Of a DNA stretch of 64,000 nt, positions 8,821-17,244 are shown piece after piece. Position 1 is the stretch's first letter. Each line of letters begins with the position of its first letter. The stretch is from Shewanella sp. MBTL60-112-B2 (GTDB lineage Bacteria; Pseudomonadota; Gammaproteobacteria; Enterobacterales; Shewanellaceae), in NCBI RefSeq assembly GCF_019655055.1, contig NZ_BPFA01000004.1, positions 62,001 through 126,000 on the forward strand, in the 5' to 3' direction. Made by a program: the position numbers and the translations under genes. Under the pieces are notes generated by a model that had not been told where the DNA came from, did not search any database, and saw only the letters and a list, made by a program, of their open reading frames with translations.

Positions 8821-10008
8821 TTAAAATCCGCTACCTACATTGATATATAAAGCCGTGTCTTCGGGGCCGCGCGCAACATCGACTCCCATATGTAAGCCAT
8901 AACGCCGAGCGATGGTATACCTAAAGCCTGCACCATAGGCATTTTGTAGCTCGCTATCCCACATATCACTCGAGCTTTTACCTGCTAGCCCGCTGCCTAC
9001 AAATGAGAGTAACATCCAGCGAGGGTTGAGTTTCCACATTATTTGAACTTCACCAGAGCCGACGTTTTGTCCCTGATAACGGTTTTTAGGTATGCCGCGT
9101 AGATCGATAAATGGATAAGTGAAAACAGGCAAGCGGCCATCACTGTCAATTGATTGGTAATGCAGTTTTACACCTAAGGTAAAATTGCTTGATAGTGGCC
9201 AATAGTTTAAGCCTTTAACGTTGAGGGTTTGGTAGTTGTAGTCGCTACCGATATCCTTACTAAACCAGTCATACTCAAGTAAATAATTGTAGCCACTGGT
9301 GGGGAGAAAGAAGTTATTCAAGCTGTCGTATTCTGCGATAGCGCCAATAGCGGACACCCTAGGCGTTGTGTCTAGGATATCTGCTAACCTGTCTATAAGC
9401 TCTGGCGGAATGTTTTCAAATTCACGGCGGCTGTTTAAATCTAAACTAAGGTATTTTTGTGATACCCCAAGGAAAAGTGGGCTTGAGTTGATACGGTATT
9501 GCAGCTTTTGAATAATTCCGAAACCTTGCATATTCATATCTAACGACAAATCTTGGGCAAAATCTTGTTGGCTGTAAAAGCTCATATTGATGTCGCCGTA
9601 ACCGCCTCCAACAAGATAGCGCACGCTATCTTGGGCCCAGGTTTGCCTATGGCCTGCAAATGCCATCTTAGTGCCATTATCCGTGGCACCTATTCCAACA
9701 ACCGAGATCCCCGGGGTTAACAACTGTGCGCCGCCATCTATCGAGTGAGTGGCAAGCTCTTTACGTGCTAGTTGCTGCTCAGCACTTTCGTGTAAAAACA
9801 TCCCCATTACGGCAATGCCGTTACCCACTGACGGTTCGGTTATAATCGTGGGGACGGGTAAGAAGCCGTAGGCGTTTTCGGCAAGATATTGGCCCGCGTC
9901 AAAGTAGCCATCGATAGGATCGAAAAACTCAACTGCTGCGATAGAGTTAAAGGCCATTGGGCTTATAATGGCAGCTAGAAAAATGCTGGCTATTTTACTG
10001 AGGTTCAT
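8821..10008 (-). CDS. BamA/TamA-type outer membrane beta-barrel protein (surface antigen D15 family)
   Basis: 395 residues from the ATG at 10008, chosen because it opens a signal peptide ending PMAFNSIAA; an upstream in-frame start at 10077 would bury it. The mature protein alternates short aromatic strands as in a 16-strand barrel, contains PSVGNGIAVMG near the start, a GLRGIPKNRYQGQN-like loop (PFIDLRGIPKNRYQG) typical of the BamA barrel VRGF/Y region, and ends in Phe, as outer membrane proteins do. No POTRA domains are visible, so it is a barrel-only relative rather than BamA itself. Cargo is unknown. Located alone, divergent from the solute-binding protein gene. Confidence 0.75.
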   Translation of the reverse strand: MNLSKIASIFLAAIISPMAFNSIAAVEFFDPIDGYFDAGQYLAENAYGFLPVPTIITEPSVGNGIAVMGMFLHESAEQQLARKELATHSIDGGAQLLTPGISVVGIGATDNGTKMAFAGHRQTWAQDSVRYLVGGGYGDINMSFYSQQDFAQDLSLDMNMQGFGIIQKLQYRINSSPLFLGVSQKYLSLDLNSRREFENIPPELIDRLADILDTTPRVSAIGAIAEYDSLNNFFLPTSGYNYLLEYDWFSKDIGSDYNYQTLNVKGLNYWPLSSNFTLGVKLHYQSIDSDGRLPVFTYPFIDLRGIPKNRYQGQNVGSGEVQIMWKLNPRWMLLSFVGSGLAGKSSSDMWDSELQNAYGAGFRYTIARRYGLHMGVDVARGPEDTALYINVGSGF

Positions 10009-10208
10009 AGTATTTTTTGTATTATCATCCGTGAGTGAATAGTATACGCAAAACCATAAAAAACATTCAAATGGCAAACGGGCATTTCGTCCCTCGATAG
10101 CGATTTTTTGAAAACATTAAGGTCATCAGCCCTAAATCCATTAATCTATGAGTAACGCTGAAAGATTTGCACTATGTTTAAGCCAATAGAAGAGTGACAG
10201 TTTACTAG

Positions 10209-11240
10209 ATGAATATAATATATAAGGTTGTGCTGCTAGTTCCTCTAACGCTAGCTTATCTTATACAGGCTATGCCAAGCGGATATGCATCAGAGTTGTA
10301 TGTTGAAACTAAGGCTGATATTGAACGCCAAAGCGTAGAGGTTGGCAGCAATGGACTAAATGCTATCGATGCGAACGCTGCACAACATCGACTCGTACAA
10401 ACCGCTCCTGTTTTGGCACAGTTCCCCACAGTGCTGAGGTATTATCAATCCGACTCTCGTTTTCAATATCGTATTGCACTACTTAACTTAGTGCTGGATA
10501 AAACCGCTACCAAGTATGGCCCAGCAAAACTTGAGCCTCTCGAGCAGGTTGTCACTCAAAGTCGGGGGCTGGTGATGCTGCAAGAAAATGAGATAGATGT
10601 GGTTTTTCTTGCGACAACCAAACAGCGAGAGCAGGAGTTCTTGCCCGTGAGAGTGCCTATTATGCGTGGGATATTAGGCTTACGGGTGCTGCTTATTCAT
10701 AAAGATAATATTGACCGTTTTGCAGCTTTTGGCCGCTCAGACGTTAATAGCGCTGAACTCGGAAGCTTTGAGCAATTTAAACAGCAATTCGAAGCCGGAT
10801 TTGTATTTCACTGGGCCGATATGGCCATTTTAGACAGTAATAATATTGCGGTGCAAAAGCAGCCCACTTACCAAAATCTATTCGCCATGCTTAATGCTAA
10901 ACGTTTCGATTATTTTCCTCGTGGCGTTAATGAGGCTTGGCGTGAGCAAAGAGAAAACTCAGCTCGCTATCCGGATCTGGTTATCGAGAAGCAGATCGCG
11001 CTGCATTATGAATACCCAGTGTATTTCTTCGTCAATAAAGATAATCAGCTACTGGCGCAGCGACTTGAGGAAGGTCTTAGCCTAGCGCTGAACGATGGCT
11101 CATTTAAGCAACTATTTTTAAAACACCATAAAGCGCAGATAAAACAAGCACAGTTACCACTGCGCAGACTGTTTCATTTAGATAACCCGACCTTACCCGC
11201 AAACACGCCTGTGATAGACAAAAGCTGGTGGCTGAACTAG
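10209..11240 (+). CDS. Periplasmic solute-binding protein (family 3-like)
   Basis: 343 residues with an N-terminal signal peptide ending near SGYASE. The body resembles amino-acid-type periplasmic binding proteins: FQYRIALLNLVLDKT in the first lobe, a crossover near LRVLLIHKDN, and a C-terminal NKDNQLLAQRLEEGLSLALNDGSFKQLF that matches the last helices of the family. No permease or ATPase gene is adjacent, so it may feed a distant transporter or act as a sensor, as several orphan members do in marine bacteria. Ligand unknown. No strong ribosome site. The next gene, a helicase, is separated by about 120 bp. Confidence 0.7.
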   Translation: MNIIYKVVLLVPLTLAYLIQAMPSGYASELYVETKADIERQSVEVGSNGLNAIDANAAQHRLVQTAPVLAQFPTVLRYYQSDSRFQYRIALLNLVLDKTATKYGPAKLEPLEQVVTQSRGLVMLQENEIDVVFLATTKQREQEFLPVRVPIMRGILGLRVLLIHKDNIDRFAAFGRSDVNSAELGSFEQFKQQFEAGFVFHWADMAILDSNNIAVQKQPTYQNLFAMLNAKRFDYFPRGVNEAWREQRENSARYPDLVIEKQIALHYEYPVYFFVNKDNQLLAQRLEEGLSLALNDGSFKQLFLKHHKAQIKQAQLPLRRLFHLDNPTLPANTPVIDKSWWLN

Positions 11241-11299
11241 TCCTTAGCAGTTGAAGTCGCTAGGGGCGTTTTTATATGTAAATGCTAGCGTTTATTAGG

Positions 11300-11321
11300 G
11301 CTGAGTTCTGTTAAACTCAGC
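11300..11321 (+). promoter_or_regulatory. Hairpin in the 5' leader of the DEAD-box helicase gene
   Basis: GCTGAGTT (11300-11307) pairs with AACTCAGC (11314-11321) across a six-base loop, 37 bp before the helicase start. No T run follows, so it is not an intrinsic terminator; it could be the foot of a leader structure. Confidence 0.4.
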
Positions 11322-11358
11322 TACAGATTAGATTGTGATTCTTGGATCAAGTTAAGGA

Positions 11359-12603
11359 ATGTCAGTGTCATTTTCATCACTCCCCTTAGGTGACAAACTT
11401 CAACACGTGATTGCGCAAAAAGGCTACCAACAGCCAACGGCCATTCAAGCCGCGGCGATTCCGGTTATTTTAAGCGGTCAAGATATTATGGCCAGTGCAC
11501 AAACCGGAACTGGTAAAACCGCCGCATTTACCTTGCCACTACTGCAACGCTTGCTTGATAAAAGCGCAGAAGAGCCTTTAGCGAACCGACAGCCGACGGC
11601 GCTTATCTTAGTGCCAACGCGAGAGTTAGCTGTGCAAGTGAACGGTAATGTTAGCCAGTATGCAGCTAATACCGATATTGCTAGCGTGGTGATTTATGGC
11701 GGCGTGAGTATTGATGCTCAGGCAACAAAATTGGCGGCAACTTGTGACATAGTGGTCGCGACACCGGGTCGATTACTGGATCATATTCGCCGAGGCTCGT
11801 TAAATCTTTCAAGTATTGATTACTTAGTATTTGATGAAGCAGACCGCATGCTTGACATGGGCTTTATGGATGAAATTAACGCCATCTTAAAGTGTTTGCC
11901 AGCAAGCCGTCAGACCTTGTTGTTTTCGGCTACCTTTAGCGCGGCAATTTATGACTTAAGTAAGAAGCTATTGAATAAACCCGCGCGCATTGAGGTTGAT
12001 AAGGCAAATAGTGCAGCTGATAGCGTCGAGCAGATAGTGTATGCCGTGGATAGTGACCGTAAGACAGAGTTAATCTGTCATCTGATTAACAAGTATGACT
12101 GGCATCAGGTGCTTATTTTTAGTCGAAAAAAGCAAACTGCTGACACTATTGCGCAGAAAATGTTGGCAACTGGCATCGAGGCTAAGGCGTTCCATGGTGA
12201 CTTAGGCCAAGGTGCTCGTGAACAGGTGCTCAATGACTTTAAACTAGGCAAAATTAAAGCGCTGGTGGCTACCGATGTCGCTGCGAGAGGCCTGGATATT
12301 GTTGAACTTAAATATGTGGTCAACTATGAGATCCCTTTTATTGCCGAAGATTATATACACCGTATTGGTCGAACAGGCCGAGCAGGCAGTGTTGGTAAAG
12401 CGGTAACGCTTTATAGCGAAGATGATGCATTGCTGCTTGAAGAGGTTGAAACCGTATTAGATAAACGCTTGGCGCCGCAGTGGTTGCCAGGTTTTGAGCC
12501 AGACTTAACTAAGAGTGAGCCGGTTAGTCGAAAAAATAGTAAATCAGCTGAGCGTCAAAGAGCCAAGAAACGCGCCTTGGGTGGCAGTAAACGTCGACGT
12601 TAA
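11359..12603 (+). CDS. DEAD-box RNA helicase, RhlE-like
   Basis: 414 residues. All core motifs are visible in order: Q motif (GYQQPTAIQ), AQTGTGKT, PTRELA, TPGRL, DEAD, SAT, then ARGLD and HRIGRTGR. The C-terminal tail is short and basic (KKRALGGSKRRR), which usually means RNA contact. These ATP-driven helicases remodel RNA in ribosome assembly and cold adaptation. The start is debatable: AAGGA abuts the ATG at 11359 directly, whereas a GTG two codons later (11365) has the usual six-base spacing. A second such helicase lies at 40994. Stand-alone gene with its own terminator. Confidence 0.9.
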   Translation: MSVSFSSLPLGDKLQHVIAQKGYQQPTAIQAAAIPVILSGQDIMASAQTGTGKTAAFTLPLLQRLLDKSAEEPLANRQPTALILVPTRELAVQVNGNVSQYAANTDIASVVIYGGVSIDAQATKLAATCDIVVATPGRLLDHIRRGSLNLSSIDYLVFDEADRMLDMGFMDEINAILKCLPASRQTLLFSATFSAAIYDLSKKLLNKPARIEVDKANSAADSVEQIVYAVDSDRKTELICHLINKYDWHQVLIFSRKKQTADTIAQKMLATGIEAKAFHGDLGQGAREQVLNDFKLGKIKALVATDVAARGLDIVELKYVVNYEIPFIAEDYIHRIGRTGRAGSVGKAVTLYSEDDALLLEEVETVLDKRLAPQWLPGFEPDLTKSEPVSRKNSKSAERQRAKKRALGGSKRRR

Positions 12604-12621
12604 GTTTACGCTTTACCATAT

Positions 12622-12649
12622 AAAGGCAGTACTTATGTGCTGCTTTTTT
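12622..12649 (+). terminator. Terminator after DEAD-box helicase
   Basis: AAAGGCAGTAC pairs imperfectly (one bulge, one wobble) with GTGCTGCTTT around a four-base loop, and a T run follows. Confidence 0.65.
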
Positions 12650-12763
12650 ATATCCCACCCTCATCAAGATGAATTATTCCGTATTAGCGTTTTTTTTGTT
12701 GATTCTTGTCAAAAATATCACTCGCTAGCTATTGCCGCGCTCTAGATTACGGTACACTCCGCG

Positions 12764-12925
12764 CCAACAAAGGCTGTGTTGGTAAGAGTAAATTTTACCA
12801 GGCATTTTGCCCGCAGGTCACCGGTGTCTTGTAAGACATAAGTGGATCTCTCACCCGATATTTTAGTCGGGGCTCTACCTGCCATAGCCTAGTCGCCAAC
12901 TGAACCCAGTTGGTTTGCCTAATAT
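12764..12925 (+). ncRNA. Candidate structured 5' leader of the NCS2 purine permease
   Basis: About 160 nt before the permease start is rich in pairing. Local hairpins: CCAACA (12764-12769) with TGTTGG (12777-12782); GGTAA with TTACC (12781-12799); GGCA with TGCC (12801-12811); CCCGA with TCGGG (12854-12871); CCAACT with AGTTGG (12896-12913). Long-range stems: GCAGGT (12813-12818) with ACCTGC (12877-12882), AGGCT (12771-12775) with AGCCT (12886-12890). CCAAC at 12764 could also pair with GTTGG at 12909, excluding both terminal hairpins. A leader with alternative folds before a purine permease suggests cis regulation. It does not match the purine riboswitch consensus. Seen: the pairings. Inferred: the function. 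Confidence 0.5.
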
Positions 12926-12950
12926 TTAAGAGATCAAAAGGTTAACAATT

Positions 12951-14309
12951 ATGAAGTCTGAACAGACTCTGCCAAACTCTGCCACACCTAGCGATTCTAT
13001 TCTGGATCGTTATTTCAATATTTCAGCTCGTGGAAGTACTGTAAGACGCGAAGTGATCGCGGGCTTTACCACGTTTCTAGCCATGGTGTATTCGGTGATC
13101 GTAGTGCCGAATATGTTGGGCGCTGCCGGGTTTGATACCGGTGCAGTCTTTATTGCTACCTGTTTAATAGCGGCCTTTGGTTCGCTACTGATGGGCTTAT
13201 GGGCTAATTTGCCGATGGCAATTGGTTGCGCTATTTCGCTAACCGCTTTTACCGCATTTAGCATGGTGCTAGGTCAGGGGATCTCAATTCCTGTGACGCT
13301 GGGCGCTATCTTTTTGATGGGTATCGTATTCACGCTTGTGAGTGTTACCGGTGTGCGTCAGTGGGTACTGACTAACTTACCAAAAGGTATTGCTCACGGT
13401 ACAGGTATTGGTATCGGCTTGTTTCTGTTATTGATTGCCACTAACAGCGTGCAGCTGATTGTGGCCAACGAAACCGGCCTGCCAGTCGCCTTAGGCGATA
13501 TTCATAGCCTACCAGTGATTGCAACGATTATTGGCCTTGCAGCCACTATTGGTCTTGAGCGCCGTGGTATGCCAGGTGGCATCCTAGTGGTGATCATCGC
13601 GCTATCAGTATTTGGTTTAGTATTTGATCCAGCCGTTAAGTTCCAAGGCTTTTTCGCACTGCCTGACTTGATGTCAGATAAGTCACTTATCGGCCAGCTC
13701 GACATCATGGGCGCATTGAACCCAGTGGTGCTGCCAATTGTATTAGCATTGGTGATGACGGCTATTTTTGATGCAACAGGCACAATTCGCGCCGTTGCCG
13801 GTCAAGCGGACTTGCTTGATAAGAAAGACAATATTATCGATGGTGGTAAGGCGTTAACTTCAGACTCAGTGAGCAGCATCTTTGCTGGCGCAGTAGGCGG
13901 CGCACCAGCAGCTGTTTATATTGAGTCGGCAGCGGGTACAGCGGCGGGTGGTAAAACAGGTCTAACGGCTACAATCGTTGGTGTGCTGTTCTTGCTAATG
14001 ATGTTCCTTGCACCACTTAGCTACTTAGTGCCAGCATATGCAACAGCGCCTGCGTTGATGTATGTGGGTCTGTTGATGCTCAGTAATGTGACTAAGCTTG
14101 ATTTTGACGATAAAGTCGATGCCATGGCAGGCTTAACCTGTGCGGTGTTTATTATCTTGAGCTGTAACATCGTGACCGGTATTTTATTAGGCTTTGTTAC
14201 TTTGGTCATTGGCCGCTTATGCAGCGGTGAGTGGCGCAAACTAAAACCTGGTGTGCTTGCGATTACCTTAGGTTTAGTGGTGTTTTACATGGGCGGTTGG
14301 GCGATTTAA
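12951..14309 (+). CDS. NCS2 family purine permease (adenine/guanine/hypoxanthine type)
   Basis: 452 residues and about 12-14 membrane helices. It opens with [20 protein letters not shown], the entry of the AzgA-like/GhxP-AdeP branch of NCS2 permeases, and carries the helix 8/10 motifs ([36 protein letters not shown]) where purine contacts lie. These proteins import adenine or guanine/hypoxanthine by proton symport in the inner membrane. ATG with AAAGG nine bases upstream. It is preceded by a long folded leader (12764-12925) and ends with a strong terminator, so it is probably monocistronic. Which purine is taken up cannot be decided by eye. Confidence 0.88.
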   Translation: MKSEQTLPNSATPSDSILDRYFNISARGSTVRREVIAGFTTFLAMVYSVIVVPNMLGAAGFDTGAVFIATCLIAAFGSLLMGLWANLPMAIGCAISLTAFTAFSMVLGQGISIPVTLGAIFLMGIVFTLVSVTGVRQWVLTNLPKGIAHGTGIGIGLFLLLIATNSVQLIVANETGLPVALGDIHSLPVIATIIGLAATIGLERRGMPGGILVVIIALSVFGLVFDPAVKFQGFFALPDLMSDKSLIGQLDIMGALNPVVLPIVLALVMTAIFDATGTIRAVAGQADLLDKKDNIIDGGKALTSDSVSSIFAGAVGGAPAAVYIESAAGTAAGGKTGLTATIVGVLFLLMMFLAPLSYLVPAYATAPALMYVGLLMLSNVTKLDFDDKVDAMAGLTCAVFIILSCNIVTGILLGFVTLVIGRLCSGEWRKLKPGVLAITLGLVVFYMGGWAI

Positions 14310-14372
14310 TTATCATTGCCGATAGCTAATAAGCTATAACAGCTAGTTTATAAAAAATAGCCTAAGCATATG

Positions 14373-14399
14373 AAGCCAGTCATAGTGACTGGCTTTTTA
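14373..14399 (+). terminator. Terminator after NCS2 permease
   Basis: A perfect 10-bp stem, AAGCCAGTCA (14373-14382) with TGACTGGCTT (14386-14395), three-base loop, then T run. It lies close to the stop of the convergent olsF gene. Confidence 0.85.
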
Positions 14400-14416
14400 T
14401 TAAGCCGGGCACTGTC

Positions 14417-16165
14417 TTACTTTATTTCACCGCCAAGTTGTAGCTCTGGCAAATGGCAATCTAAGTAGCGGCTACGCTTCTTGGGTTTGAGTTTGTGAGT
14501 GTCCACTAACACTAAGCCGTCAATGCAATCGCCAAACTCTACATCTATTCCAAAATCGAGGAATTTAACCCCACCTGCAGTGCAGAGTTCGCCATATTGC
14601 TTATACAGTGCAGGAACCGCGCTGCCCATACTCGCCATAGTTTGCTTGAGCTGTTTAAAGCCCTCACTATAATCTAAGTCCCCGTAATCTTGGTCGAGTT
14701 TAGCTTCCCGACCTTGGCTAAAGCTAAATGGGCTGTAAGAGTGGGCGAGTGTTTGCTCACAGGCAAATTGTGTTTTATAAAAGTGGATTAACCTTTCTTT
14801 TGCTTGCTCAGGTATGTTGTCACTCAACGACACGGGCCCAAATAGATAGCGATATTGTGGGTTGCGAACCAAAAATGCACCTATGCCAAACCAAAGATAA
14901 TCTAAGCTACGTTTGCCCCAATATTTAGGTTGAACAAAGCTGCGTCCAAGTTCTAATCCTTGCTCGAAATAGGGGCTGAAATCGTCGTGATAGTCAAATA
15001 GCGATTGGCTGTATAGCGCATCTTTACCGTGCATTTTGTGCACCTCTTTCGCTCCAGCAAAACGGTAAGAACCAACGATTTCTAACACTTCAGGGTCCCA
15101 TAGCACTAAGTGCTGATAGTAGGCATCATATTTATCTGTGTCACGGCGATTGCCACTGCCTTCACCAACGGCTCGAAAGGCAATTTCTCGCAAGCGCCCT
15201 ATCTCGCGCATGATAGGGTTGCTGTCTTTGTGCTGGTATAGATAGATTTTTTTGTTGTCTTGGGTTTTACCGAGTAATTCACACTGATGCAGTGCAGCTT
15301 GTAGCTCACTGCGAGGCTCGGGGTGAGCGATAGGGCTTTGGGTGTTAAACAGTGGACTGCGGTTCTTGCCTATACGGTAGAGGTGATTCTTCAGTAGTTT
15401 TACTTTCATCTTCACAGAGAAGTCATTGCTCATAACCACTTCTTTCGGGATTAATTCCCCAATGCGTATTGGCATGGTTTTTTTGGCCTGTTTAAACATC
15501 TCTTTGACCAACAGCAGGCTAGCAAGCGGCTTGTAGAGCATAGAGGCACCGTAAAACGTGGCCGAATTTTTTGCATCGGCAAACATAGGCAATAACGGTG
15601 CGTGGCTCGCCTTGGCTATTTTTACAAAACCAGAGTGCCAATGTAAGTCGACGACACCTTGAGGACGCAATCGTGAGACCTCTCCAGAGGGAAAGATTAA
15701 TACTGCGCCCTCATTTTTAAGGTGTTGATGGATATTATCTAAATGCTGCTTGGGGGTACCACCTGTCATGTTTCGCACCGGCAGCAATATTGAATGCATC
15801 GGCTCTAGCGCCATCAACAGTTCATTGGCGACCACTTTAATATCGGGTCTAACCTTGCTGATAAGCTTAATCATGGCCAGTGCATCAAGCGAACCAATAG
15901 GGTGATTGGCGTAGATCACCACTCGGCCTTCAATCGGGATATTTTCGACTTCGCTGCTGGGCACCGAGTAGTTAAAGTTAAAGCTGGTTAGTAGTTGGTC
16001 AACAAAATCTATGCCTTTTAAATAGGAAAACTGGCTGGCAATATCGTTACAGGCTTTCTCGTTTAACAAGTATCGCAGCATGGCTTTAGTTGGGGTTGAT
16101 AGCCAAGGATTTTGATTAATCTTAGGTAGGTTTTTCTCTACTACATTGTCGACGGTAAATATCAT
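14417..16165 (-). CDS. olsF: Bifunctional ornithine lipid synthase OlsF-like (PlsC domain plus N-acyltransferase domain)
   Basis: 582 residues from the ATG at 16165, chosen because AGGTGA precedes it; an ATG at 16240 lies inside the upstream gene. The N-terminal half is a PlsC-type acyltransferase: NHPIGSLD (the His-Asp pair) and FPSGEVSR. The C-terminal half is an OlsB-type GNAT/autoinducer-synthase-like fold: REIAFRAVGEG, then D-D-YD-YYQHL and a VGSYRF strand. Vibrio and Serratia proteins with this fusion, often annotated as hemolysin, are OlsF: the C-terminal domain makes lyso-ornithine lipid and the N-terminal one adds the second acyl chain. Ornithine lipids are phosphate-free membrane lipids. 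Follows the phosphoesterase gene by 31 bp. Confidence 0.75.
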   Translation of the reverse strand: MIFTVDNVVEKNLPKINQNPWLSTPTKAMLRYLLNEKACNDIASQFSYLKGIDFVDQLLTSFNFNYSVPSSEVENIPIEGRVVIYANHPIGSLDALAMIKLISKVRPDIKVVANELLMALEPMHSILLPVRNMTGGTPKQHLDNIHQHLKNEGAVLIFPSGEVSRLRPQGVVDLHWHSGFVKIAKASHAPLLPMFADAKNSATFYGASMLYKPLASLLLVKEMFKQAKKTMPIRIGELIPKEVVMSNDFSVKMKVKLLKNHLYRIGKNRSPLFNTQSPIAHPEPRSELQAALHQCELLGKTQDNKKIYLYQHKDSNPIMREIGRLREIAFRAVGEGSGNRRDTDKYDAYYQHLVLWDPEVLEIVGSYRFAGAKEVHKMHGKDALYSQSLFDYHDDFSPYFEQGLELGRSFVQPKYWGKRSLDYLWFGIGAFLVRNPQYRYLFGPVSLSDNIPEQAKERLIHFYKTQFACEQTLAHSYSPFSFSQGREAKLDQDYGDLDYSEGFKQLKQTMASMGSAVPALYKQYGELCTAGGVKFLDFGIDVEFGDCIDGLVLVDTHKLKPKKRSRYLDCHLPELQLGGEIK

Positions 16166-16196
16166 AACTTCACCTGCTTTACTTGTGTTGAATGGC

Positions 16197-17081
16197 TTAG
16201 GCAACGTGCCGCTGTTTTGGTGCTTGCTGAATTTCATCAAAAGAGTAAGAGCTGATGACTTCGGCTCGTTCAGTGGTTTCGTTCCATTTGAGCAGATGAA
16301 CGTCGCCCTGATTGGATTCTGCGATTAAGGTGCAGTTCTCGACCCAATCACCATCATTGGCATAAAGGATCTTATCTTGGCTATTCAGAGCGGGCTGGTG
16401 AATGTGGCCACAGATCACGACATCGACATCTTTTTTATTGGCGTAACGCAGCACCGCAGACTGATAATCGTTAATGGCTTGCTGAGCCTTGTGAATGCGT
16501 AATTTGATATAGCTTGCTAAAGACCAGTATGGATAACCAAGCCATGAACGGATCTTATGCAGTCCACGGTTTAGCCATAGCAAAACATCATATAGATGGT
16601 CGCCGAGTTTGGCGTACGCCCGGCCAACACAGACTTCAGAATCAAACTGATCGCCGTGTAACATCAGATATTTGCGACCGGTAACCCCGGTGTGAATATA
16701 TTCGTTAGCGATAGATAGATCCCAAAGATGGAAGCCGCTATATGGTTTTAGCATTTCATCATGGTTGCCGGGGATATAGACAACCTTGGTGCCATCGCGT
16801 GCCATCTTTAATAGTTGTTGCAACACTTTATTATGAGATTCTGGCCAGTAGACTCGGCGCTTTAAGGCCCAGATATCGAAGATGTCACCCACTAGGTATA
16901 AAGACTCGGTTTCAACTTGTTTTAGTAACTGCAGTAGATATTCAGCCTTACAGTCTTTGCTACCTAAATGAACGTCAGATAACCACAGGGCATTGAAGCT
17001 CTGCTGAGGTTGAGCAGGGATAATCGGGCTGTTTGCTGAAGTGGAGGCTAAGCGGGTATTTTTTCTTGGCTTATTACTCAT
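16197..17081 (-). CDS. LpxH-like metallophosphoesterase (UDP-2,3-diacylglucosamine diphosphatase family)
   Basis: 294 residues from the ATG at 17081; the frame extends to a TTG at 17147. All metallophosphoesterase metal motifs are present: SDVHLGS, VGDIFD, PGNHDE, LHGDQFD and CGHIHQP. Closest in look to the LpxH2 branch (GDIFDIWALKRRVYWP; a helical cap between HGD and GHIH). Such proteins hydrolyse UDP-2,3-diacylglucosamine in lipid A synthesis or related nucleotide substrates. It precedes olsF on the same strand with 31 bp between, so the pair may be co-transcribed and both touch envelope lipids. Shewanella also carries a canonical LpxH elsewhere as I recall, so this may be a paralogue with another substrate. 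Confidence 0.75.
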   Translation of the reverse strand: MSNKPRKNTRLASTSANSPIIPAQPQQSFNALWLSDVHLGSKDCKAEYLLQLLKQVETESLYLVGDIFDIWALKRRVYWPESHNKVLQQLLKMARDGTKVVYIPGNHDEMLKPYSGFHLWDLSIANEYIHTGVTGRKYLMLHGDQFDSEVCVGRAYAKLGDHLYDVLLWLNRGLHKIRSWLGYPYWSLASYIKLRIHKAQQAINDYQSAVLRYANKKDVDVVICGHIHQPALNSQDKILYANDGDWVENCTLIAESNQGDVHLLKWNETTERAEVISSYSFDEIQQAPKQRHVA

Positions 17082-17195
17082 CGGCTCATCATATAAACGA
17101 TTATTTGCAGCTAGAGTAGAAGCGGGGATTGACTCGTTGATGAACAATTTATGGCAAGTTTATGACGATGATGAGTAGCGCTGTGAATAGGGCAC

Positions 17196-17225
17196 AAAAA
17201 AGGAGCGAAAATTCGCTCCTTTTTT
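17196..17225 (-). terminator. Terminator downstream of yjiH-like gene
   Basis: A perfect stem AAAAAAGGAGCGAA (17196-17209) with TTCGCTCCTTTTTT (17212-17225), flanked by A and T tracts. It ends the nucleoside-gate gene on the minus strand and works in either direction. Confidence 0.85.
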
Positions 17226-17244
17226 AGATTATTTGGGCTCAAGA

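Noticed and set aside
12764..12950. Known purine, c-di-GMP or 6S RNA at the NCS2 permease leader
   Set aside because: The conserved cores of the purine riboswitch and of c-di-GMP-I are absent, and a CCGATATTT resemblance to 6S RNA is too short and in the wrong gene context.
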